A stretch of 64,000 nt of DNA. Origin: Klebsiella pneumoniae (GTDB lineage: Bacteria > Pseudomonadota > Gammaproteobacteria > Pseudomonadales > UBA5518). The notes below the pieces were generated by a model that ran no database searches, was not told where the DNA came from, and worked only from the letters and a program-made list of their open reading frames with translations. The stretch's first letter is position 1; the number at the start of each line of letters is the position of its first letter. Shown here one piece after another: positions 8,287-19,216 of this stretch. The stretch is from NCBI GenBank assembly GCA_945862145.1, contig CAMAXE010000026.1:1-64000 (forward strand), read 5' to 3'. The translations under genes and the position numbers were made by a program.

Positions 8287-8302
8287 CTGTATATCCAGAC
8301 AG
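8287..8302. promoter_or_regulatory. LexA box (SOS operator)
   Basis: CTGTATATCCAGACAG fits the gammaproteobacterial LexA consensus CTGT-N8-ACAG, and the flanks (TA before, T after) extend the match to the E. coli-type TACTGTATAT...ACAGT. It lies 32 bases upstream of the radical SAM start and about 120 bases upstream of the divergent RND adaptor, so control of the radical SAM gene is more likely. Confidence 0.75.
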
Positions 8303-8422
8303 TCATGCTGTCGACCCCCCTGTCGACGCGCCCGCGGCGAGCCGCCGGCGCCGCGGCAGCACCCTCTGTTCACGCAGCCTGTTTGTGATTAACGTGCGAC
8401 GCCTCCCCATCGAGTCCACTGC

Positions 8423-9493
8423 GTGCGCCCATACCTACTCGCCATCGCCCTGCTGCTCGCCCTGTCGGTGGGTATCGGCGGCTACCAGTACCTGCGCTTC
8501 ACCAAGCTGGCAGGCATGGATTTCACGCCGCCGCCCGTGACCATCGGCATTGCCAGCGCGGCAACCGAGGAGTGGGCAACCCATATCGAATCCGTAGGCA
8601 CATTGAAGGCCGTGCATGGGGTGAATCTCACCGCCGAGACCAGCGGCCAGATCACGTCCGTGGATATCGATTCTGGCCAGCAGGTGGCGGCGGGCCAGTT
8701 GCTGCTGGTCCTGAATGACGAGGTCGAACAGGCCGCCCGCAAACGCCAGCTCGCCACTCGCGAACTCGCCCGCGTGCTCTTCGAGCGCGATCTCAAGCTG
8801 ATCGGCCAGAACTCGATCTCGCAATCCCGCTTCGACACCAGCAAGGCCGATCTCGCCCGCGCCGAGGCCGAGCTCGCCGAAACCGAGGCACGGATCAGGA
8901 ACAAGCACATCGTCGCGCCATTCGCCGGCACCGTCGGTATCCGCCACGTCGACCGCGGGGATTACGTCGAGCCCGGAACGCTGATCGCCTCGCTGCAGGA
9001 CGGCACGGATCTCGACATCGACTTCACCCTCCCCGCACGACACGTGCCTGCCCTGCGGCCCGGACTGCCGATGACGGTGCAAGTGGATGCCTGGCCGGGG
9101 CGCAGCTTCAGCGCCGAACTCCAGGCGCTGGACAGCAGCGTCGATGCAGGCACCCGTAACATCCTGCTGCGCGCGCGCATGCTGCAGCACGAGGGCCTGT
9201 TGCCGGGGATGTTCGCCACCCTGCGTATCGACCTCGGCCGGCGTGAGACCGTGGTGGTGGTGCCGGAGAGCGCCGTGACCTTCTCGCTCCAGGGCGACAC
9301 GGTCTACGTGCTGGAGGACCTGCCGGGCGGGGGCCTGACCGCCGTGGCACGGATCGTGAAAGTGGGGGAAACCCGCGCGGGTCGGGTCGGGACGCGCGGC
9401 GGCCTGCGCGACGGCGACCGCGTGGTGATCAGCGGGCAGAACAAGCTTTTCCGTGGCGTGAAGGTGCTCGTCGGCGCCGGCGCGGCGCGCTGA
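8423..9493 (+). CDS. RND efflux periplasmic adaptor (membrane fusion protein)
   Basis: The 356-residue product starts at GTG 8423 with an N-terminal signal anchor (YLLAIALLLALSVGIGGY). It then shows the adaptor order: half-lipoyl domain (GTLKAVHGVNLTAETSGQI), alpha-helical hairpin (residues about 105-160), second lipoyl half (KHIVAPFAGTVGIRHVDRGD), beta-barrel and membrane-proximal domains (GLRDGDRVVISGQNKL). It resembles MexH-type adaptors. It is followed after three bases by an RND permease, so the two are co-transcribed; no outer-membrane channel gene is adjacent. The start has only a weak ribosome binding site. It would link the inner-membrane pump to an outer-membrane channel encoded elsewhere. 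Confidence 0.92.
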   Translation: MRPYLLAIALLLALSVGIGGYQYLRFTKLAGMDFTPPPVTIGIASAATEEWATHIESVGTLKAVHGVNLTAETSGQITSVDIDSGQQVAAGQLLLVLNDEVEQAARKRQLATRELARVLFERDLKLIGQNSISQSRFDTSKADLARAEAELAETEARIRNKHIVAPFAGTVGIRHVDRGDYVEPGTLIASLQDGTDLDIDFTLPARHVPALRPGLPMTVQVDAWPGRSFSAELQALDSSVDAGTRNILLRARMLQHEGLLPGMFATLRIDLGRRETVVVVPESAVTFSLQGDTVYVLEDLPGGGLTAVARIVKVGETRAGRVGTRGGLRDGDRVVISGQNKLFRGVKVLVGAGAAR

Positions 9494-9496
9494 CAC

Positions 9497-12400
9497 ATGC
9501 GCTTCACCGATCTCTTCATCCGCAGGCCCGTCCTCGCGCTCGTCATCAGCAGCCTGCTGCTGGTGCTCGGGCTGCAGGCCGGCAGCCAGTTGCAGCTGCG
9601 CCAGTTCCCCGACGTCGACAAAAGCCTCATCGTGGTGCAGACCAACTACCCGGGCGCCAGTGCCCGCACGGTGCAGGGCTTCATCACCGAGCCCCTGCAG
9701 CGGCGCATCGCCGCAGCAGACGGCGTCGACTACATGACCTCGCGCAGCGACCCCGGCGTCTCCCGGATCGAAGTCCACGCCAGGCTGGGCGAGAACGCCG
9801 ATGCGGTGATGACCTCCATTATCGCCAAGATCAACGAGGCGCGCTTCGAGCTGCCCCGCGAAGCCGAGGATCCGGTGGTCACGAACTCCCTCGGCGACGA
9901 TGCCATGATGTATCTCGCGTTCTTGAGCGAGCAGATGTCGCTCGAGCAGATCGCCGACTACGTGACCCGCAGCATCCAGCCGGAGCTCAGCACGATCGAG
10001 GGCGTGGGTGAGGCAAAGGCCTACGGCCGGCACGGCTTTGCGATGCGCGTGTGGCTGGACCCCGACCGCATGGCCGCTCACGCGGTCACCGCAACCGACG
10101 TCAACGCGGCAATCCGCGCCCAGAACTATGTCTCCGCGGCCGGCAGCACCCGCGGCGAGACGGTGCGCACCAGCGTGGATGCCGAGACCGACGTGCAGAC
10201 GCCGGACGAATTCGCGCAGATCGTGGTGCGCCAGGACGGCGACCGGCGCGTGCGACTGGGCGATGTCGCGCAACTCGCGCTCGCCAGCGAAGACGAGGAG
10301 TTCCTCGCGTTCTCCAGCGGCCGCGCCACGGTGTACATGTCGATCACGCCGGCCCCGGGCGCCAACCCGCTCGAGGTGGCAGAGCGGATCAAGGCCTCCG
10401 TGGCCGGGCTGCAGGGCCAGTTGCCTGCGGACCTGCGCATCCTGATCGACTCCGATTCCTCGATCTTCATCACCGAGGCGTTGCGGCAGGTAGGGGTGAC
10501 CCTGCTCGAGGCCTCGGCCATCGTGATGGTGGTGATCCTGCTGTTCCTCGGCTCCCCGCGCGTGGTGCTGATCCCGCTGGTGGCGATCCCGCTATCCCTG
10601 GTGGGCGTGCTCTTCCTGATCTGGCTGATGGGATTCTCGATCAACCTGCTGACGCTGCTCGCGATGGTCATCGCCATCGGCCTGGTGGTTGACGACGCGA
10701 TCGTGGTGGTGGAGAACATTGATCGCCACATCGAGACCGGCATGCGCCCCCTCGAGGCGGCACTGCATGGCGCCCGCGAGGTCGCAATGCCGGTGATTGC
10801 CATGACGCTCACGCTGGCGGCGGTGTACGCACCCATCGCCTTCATGGGCGGCCTGACGGGCGTGCTGTTCAGCGAATTTGCGCTCACCCTGGCAGGCGCG
10901 GTGCTGGTCTCGGGGATCATCGCACTCACCCTGAGCCCGATGATGTGCGCGCGACTGCTGCAGGACCACGAACACCAGGGTGCCCTCGCCTCCTGGCTCG
11001 ACGCGCGCTTTGCCGCGCTTCACGCGGGCTACCGGCGAGCGCTCTCGCAGTGCCTCGGCAACCGCGGCGCGGTGCTGCTGTTTGCCGGCGGCATCGTGGC
11101 CAGCCTGCCGCTGCTGTTTTCCTTAACGCAGCGCGAGCTCGCACCTGAGGAGGACACCGCCAGTCTCTTCGTGATCGGCACGCCCCCGGATCACGTGAGC
11201 ATCGATTACGTGAACAGTTTCGTCGAAGACATGGTCGCCGTCTGGCGTGCGGTGCCGGAGGTGGCGAGATCGTGGCAGGCGAACGAGGCCACGCAGGTGT
11301 TCGGCGGCCTGGAACTGCTCCCGTGGAGCCAGCGCGAACGCACCCAGCACGAGGTACAGGCCGAACTGCAGGCAGGCTTCGCGCGCGTGAGCGGGCTCGA
11401 GTTCTTCACCTTCGCGCCGCCGTCCCTGCCCGGTTCTGATGCCGGTTTGCCGGTGAACTTCGTGATCGCCTCCACGGCGGATTACGCCGAACTCGATCGC
11501 GTGTCCGAGGCGGTGATGGAAAAAGCGCGGGCCTCGGGGCTCTTCGTGTTCGTGAACAAGAGCCTGCGTTACACGCGCCCGGAGATGACCGTGTCGATCG
11601 ATCGCGATCTCGCGGCGCGGCTCGGCATCTCCATGGCCACCATCGGCGAGACCCTGCAAACGATGCTGGGCGGGGTGGAGGTCAACCGCTTCAGCCTGGA
11701 GGGTCGCAGCTACAAGGTGATCCCGCAGGCCCATCGCGGGTTCCGTCTGAGCCGCGAGGCCCTCGAACGTTACTACGTGCGCACCGCCGGTGGCGAGCTG
11801 GTGCCACTGTCCACGGTGATTGCGCTCGATGCGCGGGTAGAGCCGAACACGCTGGGGCAGTATCAGCAACTCAACAGCGTGACGATCCAGGGAATAATGA
11901 TGCCGCCGAACGCGCTCGGCACCGGGCTTGCCTTCCTCGATCGCAGCCTGCAAGAGGTGGCACCGACGGGCTTCCGCTCTGGCAACGAGGGTGAGTCGCG
12001 TCGGTTCATCCAGGAGAGCTCGCGCTTCGGCCCGCTCTTCGCCCTGTCGCTTGTTTTCATCTTCCTGGTGCTCTCGGCGCAGTTCAACAGCTTCCGCGAT
12101 CCGCTGGTGGTACTGGTGGCGGTACCGCTGTCGATATTCGGTGCCGTGGTGCCGCTGTCGCTCGGGTGGGGCACCCTCAACATCTACACGCAGGTAGGGC
12201 TGCTGACGCTGATCGGCCTGATCAGCAAGCACGGGATACTCATCGTGGATTTCGCCAACCGCCAGGTGGCGGCGGGGCTCGATCGCCGGCAGGCCGTACT
12301 GGAAGCCGCCACGCTGCGGCTGCGGCCGATCCTGATGACCACCTTTGCCACAGTGCTCGGCGTGCTGCCCCTGCTGCTCGCCTCGGGCGCGGGCGCCAAC

Positions 12401-12526
12401 AGCCGCTTCGCGATCGGACTGGTGATCACTTCTGGGATGCTGGTGGGTACGCTCTTCACGCTGTTCGTGCTGCCCACCCTGTACCTGCCGTTCGGGCGCA
12501 AGCCGATCGCGGCACAGGAGCCCTAG
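9497..12526 (+). CDS. RND efflux permease (MexI-like inner-membrane pump)
   Basis: This 1,009-residue protein is the normal length for HAE1-type RND pumps. It has twelve predicted membrane segments in two repeats, each preceding a large periplasmic loop. The conserved acidic pair of TM4 is present in IGLVVDDAIVVVENIDRH, and the TM10-12 region carries GLISKHGILIVDFAN. The N-terminus FTDLFIRRPVLALVIS is family-typical. It probably exports hydrophobic compounds using the proton gradient; the substrate cannot be read from the sequence. It follows its adaptor by three bases and precedes alanine racemase by nine, so racemase may be transcribed with the pump. Confidence 0.94.
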   Translation: MRFTDLFIRRPVLALVISSLLLVLGLQAGSQLQLRQFPDVDKSLIVVQTNYPGASARTVQGFITEPLQRRIAAADGVDYMTSRSDPGVSRIEVHARLGENADAVMTSIIAKINEARFELPREAEDPVVTNSLGDDAMMYLAFLSEQMSLEQIADYVTRSIQPELSTIEGVGEAKAYGRHGFAMRVWLDPDRMAAHAVTATDVNAAIRAQNYVSAAGSTRGETVRTSVDAETDVQTPDEFAQIVVRQDGDRRVRLGDVAQLALASEDEEFLAFSSGRATVYMSITPAPGANPLEVAERIKASVAGLQGQLPADLRILIDSDSSIFITEALRQVGVTLLEASAIVMVVILLFLGSPRVVLIPLVAIPLSLVGVLFLIWLMGFSINLLTLLAMVIAIGLVVDDAIVVVENIDRHIETGMRPLEAALHGAREVAMPVIAMTLTLAAVYAPIAFMGGLTGVLFSEFALTLAGAVLVSGIIALTLSPMMCARLLQDHEHQGALASWLDARFAALHAGYRRALSQCLGNRGAVLLFAGGIVASLPLLFSLTQRELAPEEDTASLFVIGTPPDHVSIDYVNSFVEDMVAVWRAVPEVARSWQANEATQVFGGLELLPWSQRERTQHEVQAELQAGFARVSGLEFFTFAPPSLPGSDAGLPVNFVIASTADYAELDRVSEAVMEKARASGLFVFVNKSLRYTRPEMTVSIDRDLAARLGISMATIGETLQTMLGGVEVNRFSLEGRSYKVIPQAHRGFRLSREALERYYVRTAGGELVPLSTVIALDARVEPNTLGQYQQLNSVTIQGIMMPPNALGTGLAFLDRSLQEVAPTGFRSGNEGESRRFIQESSRFGPLFALSLVFIFLVLSAQFNSFRDPLVVLVAVPLSIFGAVVPLSLGWGTLNIYTQVGLLTLIGLISKHGILIVDFANRQVAAGLDRRQAVLEAATLRLRPILMTTFATVLGVLPLLLASGAGANSRFAIGLVITSGMLVGTLFTLFVLPTLYLPFGRKPIAAQEP

Positions 12527-12535
12527 GGACCGGTC

Positions 12536-13600
12536 ATGGCGCGCAAGATCGAAGCGACCATCGACCTCGACGCACTGCGGCATAACCTCGCCTGCGTGCG
12601 CTCGCTCGCGCCGCAGAGCCGCGTGCTCGCGGTGGTCAAGGCCGATGCCTACGGACACGGCGTGCGCCATGTGGCGCCAGCGCTGGCGGGCGCCGATGCG
12701 CTGGCGGTGGCCCATATCGACGAGGCGCTGGAACTGCGCACCTTCACCCGCCAGAGCGTGGTGGTGCTGGAGGGCTTTCTCGATATGACCGAATGGCGGG
12801 CCTGCCTGGCGGAGCAGGTCACCCCGGTGATCCATCAGGCCGAGCAACTGCGCAGCATCGAGGAGCTGCCGCCGCCCGCCGGATTTGGCGTGTGGATCAA
12901 GATCGACACCGGCATGCGCAGGCTCGGCTTTGCACCCGAGGAACTGGCACTGGTTCTTGCCCGGCTCCGTGCGGCCCAGCCCGCGCTGGACATCGTGCTG
13001 ATGACTCACATGGCGCGGGCCGAAGACAGCACCCATCCCTTCACGGCAACGCAGATGGCCCGCTTCGATGCCGCCACGGCAGGCCTCAGCCTGCCCGCCA
13101 GCATCACCAACTCCGCCGGCCTGATCGGCTGGCCCGGGGCGCAACGCGAGTGGGTGCGGCCGGGGCTGATGCTCTATGGCGTAGAGCCCTCGCCGAGCGC
13201 ACTCCCGCTGCGCCCGGTGATGACGCTGCGCTCGCGCGTGATCGCGCTGCGCCCGCTCGCCGCCGGTGAGGAAGTGGGTTATGGCGGCCGCTGGCGCAGC
13301 GCGCAGGACACCGTGATCGCTACCGTGAGCGCCGGTTATGCCGACGGTTATCCCGCGCAGGTTCCCGATGGCACGCCAGTGCTGATCAACGGGCAGCACG
13401 GGCGCATCGCGGGCAGACCCTCGATGGACATGATCAGCGTCGACGTGGGCGGCCTGCACGGGGTTCGCGTGGGCGACGAGGCAATACTCTGGGGTCAGGC
13501 ACCGCCCGTGGCGCAGGTGGCAGAGCAGGCCGGCTTGCTCGTCTACCAGTTGCTCACTGGCGTGAGCAAGCGCGTCACGCGGGTTGCCACGGGGGCTTAG
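12536..13600 (+). CDS. alr: Alanine racemase
   Basis: The 354-residue product is a fold-type III PLP enzyme interconverting L- and D-alanine for peptidoglycan. Lys35 in VVKADAYGHG should bind PLP, and Tyr249 in VGYGGRW is the second catalytic base. Supporting motifs are IKIDTGMRRLGF, TNSAGLIGWPGA, RPGLMLYG and RPSMDMISVDVG. Its length is family-typical. It starts nine bases after the RND permease. Pseudomonads may carry a catabolic (dadX) and a biosynthetic (alr) copy; the sequence does not tell which this is. An inverted repeat directly follows the stop codon. Confidence 0.95.
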   Translation: MARKIEATIDLDALRHNLACVRSLAPQSRVLAVVKADAYGHGVRHVAPALAGADALAVAHIDEALELRTFTRQSVVVLEGFLDMTEWRACLAEQVTPVIHQAEQLRSIEELPPPAGFGVWIKIDTGMRRLGFAPEELALVLARLRAAQPALDIVLMTHMARAEDSTHPFTATQMARFDAATAGLSLPASITNSAGLIGWPGAQREWVRPGLMLYGVEPSPSALPLRPVMTLRSRVIALRPLAAGEEVGYGGRWRSAQDTVIATVSAGYADGYPAQVPDGTPVLINGQHGRIAGRPSMDMISVDVGGLHGVRVGDEAILWGQAPPVAQVAEQAGLLVYQLLTGVSKRVTRVATGA

Positions 13601-13653
13601 CGGCCCGTGCGGCTACCGTAGCTGTAGCGTGTACTGGGCATAAACACGGGCCG
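13601..13653. terminator. Inverted repeat between convergent genes, possible bidirectional terminator
   Basis: CGGCCCGTG at 13601-13609 pairs perfectly with CACGGGCCG at 13645-13653, leaving a 35-base loop that itself contains shorter complementary segments. It directly follows the alr stop codon and precedes the convergent amidohydrolase stop. There is no clear T tract, so factor-independent termination is uncertain. Confidence 0.45.
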
Positions 13654-13684
13654 TATCCGCCGCAACAACGCCCGCTGAGCGCGC

Positions 13685-15403
13685 TCAGGGCAGCGCATAA
13701 ACCACGCGCCCGCCCAACACCGTCTGCAGCACGCGAGCCCCGCGGAGTTCCGCCTCCGGCACGCTGAGTATGTCCCGGTCGAGCACCACGAAATCGGCCA
13801 GTTTCCCGACCGACAGCATGCCCTTCAGATCCTCTTCGAAGGTAGCGTAAGCGTTGTTGCGGGTATAGGACACCAGGGCTTCTTCACGCGTCATGACCTG
13901 CTCCGGGTAGAAGCGTGCACCGTCGGCCATCTCCCGGGTGACGGAGGCGCGAAAGCAGGCCAGCGGATCGATGTCCTCGACCGGCGTGTCGGTGCCGTTC
14001 ACGATCATCGCACCCGCGTTCAGCAGGGAGCGCCACACATAGGTGCGCTCACGCGCATGCTGCTCGCCCAGCCGCTTGGCCACCCACGGACCATCGGCGG
14101 TGGCGTGAACTCCCTGCATCGAGGCGATCACGCCGAGCGTCGCGAAGCGCGGCACATCATCCGGGTGCAGATGCTGCGCGTGCTCGATCCGCCAGCGCAG
14201 CGCCTTGCCGTCGGGCACCTGCTTCAGCGCGCGCTCGTAGATATCGAGGATCTCGCGGTTGGCGCGATCGCCGATGGCATGGGTAGCAAGTTGATACCCG
14301 TTGGCGATCGCCAGTTGCGCTGTCCGGGCGATAACGGCCGGCGGGTCCACCATGAACCCCGAGCTGGAGGGGTCATCCGCATAGGGTTCCAGCAGCCAGG
14401 CGCTGTGCGAGCCCAGCGCACCATCGGCCATGCGTTTGATGGCACGCACGGTGAGAAAATTGCCGGCGTGACCGACCATCCGGTAGCGGGCGAGGTTCTT
14501 CTCCATCACCGCGTTGGTTTCCAGTCCGACCATCACATACAGGCGTAGCGGCAACTCTCCGGCATCGGCGAGCTCACGGAACACATCGATGGTGGCGAAG
14601 GGCGTGCCGGCGTCGTTGAAACTCGTGACCCCCTTGGAGAGTGCCTCCCGCCCCGCGAGCCGCACGCGATCGAGCAATTCCGCGCGCTGCTCGGCGGGGC
14701 TGCGCGCCGCGAGCGAGCGCTGCATCACTGCGGTAACGAGATCTGCCGCGGTATCCACCAGCCAGCCCGTGGCCTTGCCGCGCGCATCGCGCACGATGTC
14801 GCCGCCGGCAGGATCCGGAGTTCCCGCATCGATTCCCGCCAAGGCCAACGCCGCATCATTGACCAGCACACCGTGGCCGCTGCCGTGACCCAGCAACACG
14901 GGGTTGTGGGGCGCTGCGGCGTTCAGTGCCGCGTTTGTGGGCACTCCGCCAACGGCGTCCAGCGGGACACTGGCCCATTTCTCCTGATGCCAACCCGCGC
15001 CCTGGATCCAGGCGCCGGGTTTTGCGCTGGCTGCCGCCTTGCGTACGGTGCCAAGCACCGCCTCCCAACTGGCGATGCCACGCAGGTCGAGCACGCTCAA
15101 CTGCTCGCCAAGTGCCATGAAGTGCCCGTGGCCCTCGATGAATCCCGGCACCACGCGCCGACCCGCCGCATCGATCACGCGTGTGCTTGGCCCGTGAAAG
15201 GCCGCGATATCGGAGTCTGAACCCACTGCCACGATGCGATCGCCCCGCACGGCGAGTGCGCTCGCCTCGGGACGGGCCGGGTCCAAGGTGGCGATGCGCG
15301 CGTGAAGCAGCACGAGATCGGCGGGTGTGACAGGCCCCGTGCTCGCCATCGCCGCGCCTGTACACAACACCAGAAAAGACCCGACCAGTAGCCTCGTTCG
15401 CAC
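13685..15403 (-). CDS. Exported YtcJ-type amidohydrolase
   Basis: The chosen GTG start at 15403 has a strong GGGGGG ribosome binding site and opens directly into a signal peptide (VRTRLLVGSFLVLCTGAAMA), giving 572 residues; a longer frame from 15475 would bury this signal. The mature protein is a metal-dependent hydrolase of the YtcJ/amidohydrolase-3 family: HxH metal ligands in GFIEGHGHFMALG, then DAGTPFATIDVF, MADGALGSHSAWLLEP, ATHAIGDRANREIL and RIEHAQHLHPDD, ending with the beta-sandwich segment GKLADFVVLDRDIL. Such enzymes hydrolyse C-N bonds in amides or cyclic substrates; the substrate here is unknown. It is divergent from maeB. Confidence 0.88.
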   Translation of the reverse strand: MRTRLLVGSFLVLCTGAAMASTGPVTPADLVLLHARIATLDPARPEASALAVRGDRIVAVGSDSDIAAFHGPSTRVIDAAGRRVVPGFIEGHGHFMALGEQLSVLDLRGIASWEAVLGTVRKAAASAKPGAWIQGAGWHQEKWASVPLDAVGGVPTNAALNAAAPHNPVLLGHGSGHGVLVNDAALALAGIDAGTPDPAGGDIVRDARGKATGWLVDTAADLVTAVMQRSLAARSPAEQRAELLDRVRLAGREALSKGVTSFNDAGTPFATIDVFRELADAGELPLRLYVMVGLETNAVMEKNLARYRMVGHAGNFLTVRAIKRMADGALGSHSAWLLEPYADDPSSSGFMVDPPAVIARTAQLAIANGYQLATHAIGDRANREILDIYERALKQVPDGKALRWRIEHAQHLHPDDVPRFATLGVIASMQGVHATADGPWVAKRLGEQHARERTYVWRSLLNAGAMIVNGTDTPVEDIDPLACFRASVTREMADGARFYPEQVMTREEALVSYTRNNAYATFEEDLKGMLSVGKLADFVVLDRDILSVPEAELRGARVLQTVLGGRVVYALP

Positions 15404-15607
15404 GGCAAACCCCCCTGCCCTGACGCTTTTATACCGATCGCGCATGGTGCGGCTGAATGCGCCGTGCCAATCCATCCCGACAGACTACCGGTCCACACGG
15501 GTGTGTGCCGACATAGTCTTGCCCAATGCCGTTTTCGTATACTCCCGCACTTATCGCGCCGCCTGCACCGGGCGCTGCGCAACGGTCATCTCCGGAGCAC
15601 GAGTCCC

Positions 15608-17878
<2,271 letters not shown>

Positions 17879-17916
17879 TTCGGGAAACACCCTGCGCCCG
17901 GCGTGCCGATAGTCCG

Positions 17917-18546
17917 TCAGCGCAGGGGACATTCCATGTAGTGATGGTCCACGACCCGCTCGTCCCAGCGTGACGGCAGCGCCGCGCGCCGGGTTGCGAG
18001 CACACGAAAGCCCAGTCCCTCGTAGAGCGCACGCGCGCGGGGGTTGCTGTCGGCAACATCCAGCGCGGCACGGGTGTAGCCATCCTCGCGAGCCCGGGCC
18101 AGAAGATGGCCGAGGATCGCACGCCCGATCCCGGTGCCGCGGCAATCCGGGTGCACCGTGAAATGCCCGATATAAGCCACGCCGGGCACCGCCGGTTGCA
18201 CGATGCGTTCAAAGCGCAGGCCCCGCCAGATCACGGGCAGCGCGCCCAGCCCGAAGAAACTGCCAATGCTCCGCAGCGCATCCAGCGTGAACGTGGCGTT
18301 GAGCCTGGCATCCCACACGGCCACCACTGCAACAGTCTTGCCCTCGCGCTCGGCGAGCAGGTGGTTGCGAAAGCCGAACTGGCCGCTGCCCTGGCGAAAC
18401 ACGGCATCCAGGAACTCCAACGACTGCCCGTGATGACGCTGCGAGAGCACCCACCGGAAAGCGACCGGCCCGGAGTCGTGGATCAGGGGCACCACGGCGG
18501 CGGCGTCATCGGCGAGGCAGGGTCGCAGCTCCAGTTCCTCGTTCAT
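17917..18546 (-). CDS. GNAT-family N-acetyltransferase
   Basis: From ATG 18546 the product is 209 residues starting MNEELELRPCLADDAAAV. The acetyl-CoA-binding motif is HFTVHPDCRGTGIGRAILGHL (V-x-P-x-x-R-G-x-G-I-G), followed by ALDVADSNPRARALYEGLGF, the classical C-terminal GNAT signature. The ATG overlaps the stop of the upstream GFA gene (ATGA), so the pair is translationally coupled. A frame extension to 18645 runs back through that gene and is rejected. The target of acetylation is unknown; the middle segment is somewhat hydrophobic but shows no clear membrane helix. Confidence 0.88.
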   Translation of the reverse strand: MNEELELRPCLADDAAAVVPLIHDSGPVAFRWVLSQRHHGQSLEFLDAVFRQGSGQFGFRNHLLAEREGKTVAVVAVWDARLNATFTLDALRSIGSFFGLGALPVIWRGLRFERIVQPAVPGVAYIGHFTVHPDCRGTGIGRAILGHLLARAREDGYTRAALDVADSNPRARALYEGLGFRVLATRRAALPSRWDERVVDHHYMECPLR

Positions 18547-18929
18547 GCCTGCGACAGGTGCGCGAGCTTGCCCGCTTCCTGCTCCCAGTTGCGCCCATCG
18601 AAGGCTTCGATCTCGACCGCCTCGAAACACCCCTCGTCGACACAATGCACGTTGACACTGATGCCATCGGGATTTGAGCGCGGCACGTAGAACGACTTGA
18701 TGCCGCAGCGGCTGCAGAAGAGATGTCGCGCCACGCCCGTGCCGAAACGGTATTCAGCAAGCGCCTCGGTGCCTGCAAGCAGACGGAAACGCGTAGCGGG
18801 CACGATCAGGTGCAAGTAGCCGCTCTTGCTGCAGATGGAGCAATTGCACTCGTGGGCGGTGATCCGGGCCGGCGCCTCGAATGCGAAGCGGACGGCGCCG
18901 CAGTGGCAACCAGCAGTGTGGGTTTTCAT
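18543..18929 (-). CDS. GFA family (glutathione-dependent formaldehyde-activating-like) protein
   Basis: This 128-residue protein has the GFA/CENP-V zinc-binding pattern: CHCGAVRF (CxCG), ECNCSICSKSGYLHL (CxC-x2-C) and HLFCSRCGIKSFY (CxxCG). The beta-sandwich continuation SVNVHCVDEG is also typical. Family members bind two zincs; most have no proven activity despite the name. It overlaps the downstream GNAT start by four bases. Upstream, 18930-19216 is a 287-base GC-rich gap before the divergent Rieske gene in which I see no convincing gene. Confidence 0.9.
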   Translation of the reverse strand: MKTHTAGCHCGAVRFAFEAPARITAHECNCSICSKSGYLHLIVPATRFRLLAGTEALAEYRFGTGVARHLFCSRCGIKSFYVPRSNPDGISVNVHCVDEGCFEAVEIEAFDGRNWEQEAGKLAHLSQA

Positions 18930-19216
18930 GCAGCGGCAGGCCCGTCAGAGGAGGCCCCGGAGCATAGCAGCCTTGGTCCGCGCCTTCCTCGTAGACGCCC
19001 TCCAGAGGATCCTCGAACGCCTCGATCGTCCGGCGCGAATCGAATCCGGCCGCGAACGCGGGCACCCCTCGCAGCCCGCGTGCCTCGAGCGTCGCGCGGG
19101 CGCGGCGGCGCACAGCTCCTCCCGAGGCCCGCGCGATGGCGCGCGGGGATTGCGGGAAGCAAATCAGCACCCTAAGGTTGAGGTTCGCCCCCCCTGCAGA
19201 CAGGCCGCCCTCAGCC

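Noticed and set aside
8309-8326. CTGTCGAC occurring twice near the LexA box
   Set aside because: It is a short direct repeat without symmetry typical of a second operator; it may be chance in GC-rich DNA.
11123-13459. Very long antisense frame opposite the RND permease and alr
   Set aside because: It lies opposite two clearly conserved genes and is His/Gln/Arg-rich, as GC-rich shadow frames are. The same holds for 35077-38397 opposite the second permease.
18930-19216. Minus-strand frame reading through the gap into the GFA gene region
   Set aside because: It overlaps the GFA gene in another frame, has Arg/Ala-rich composition and shows no family pattern.
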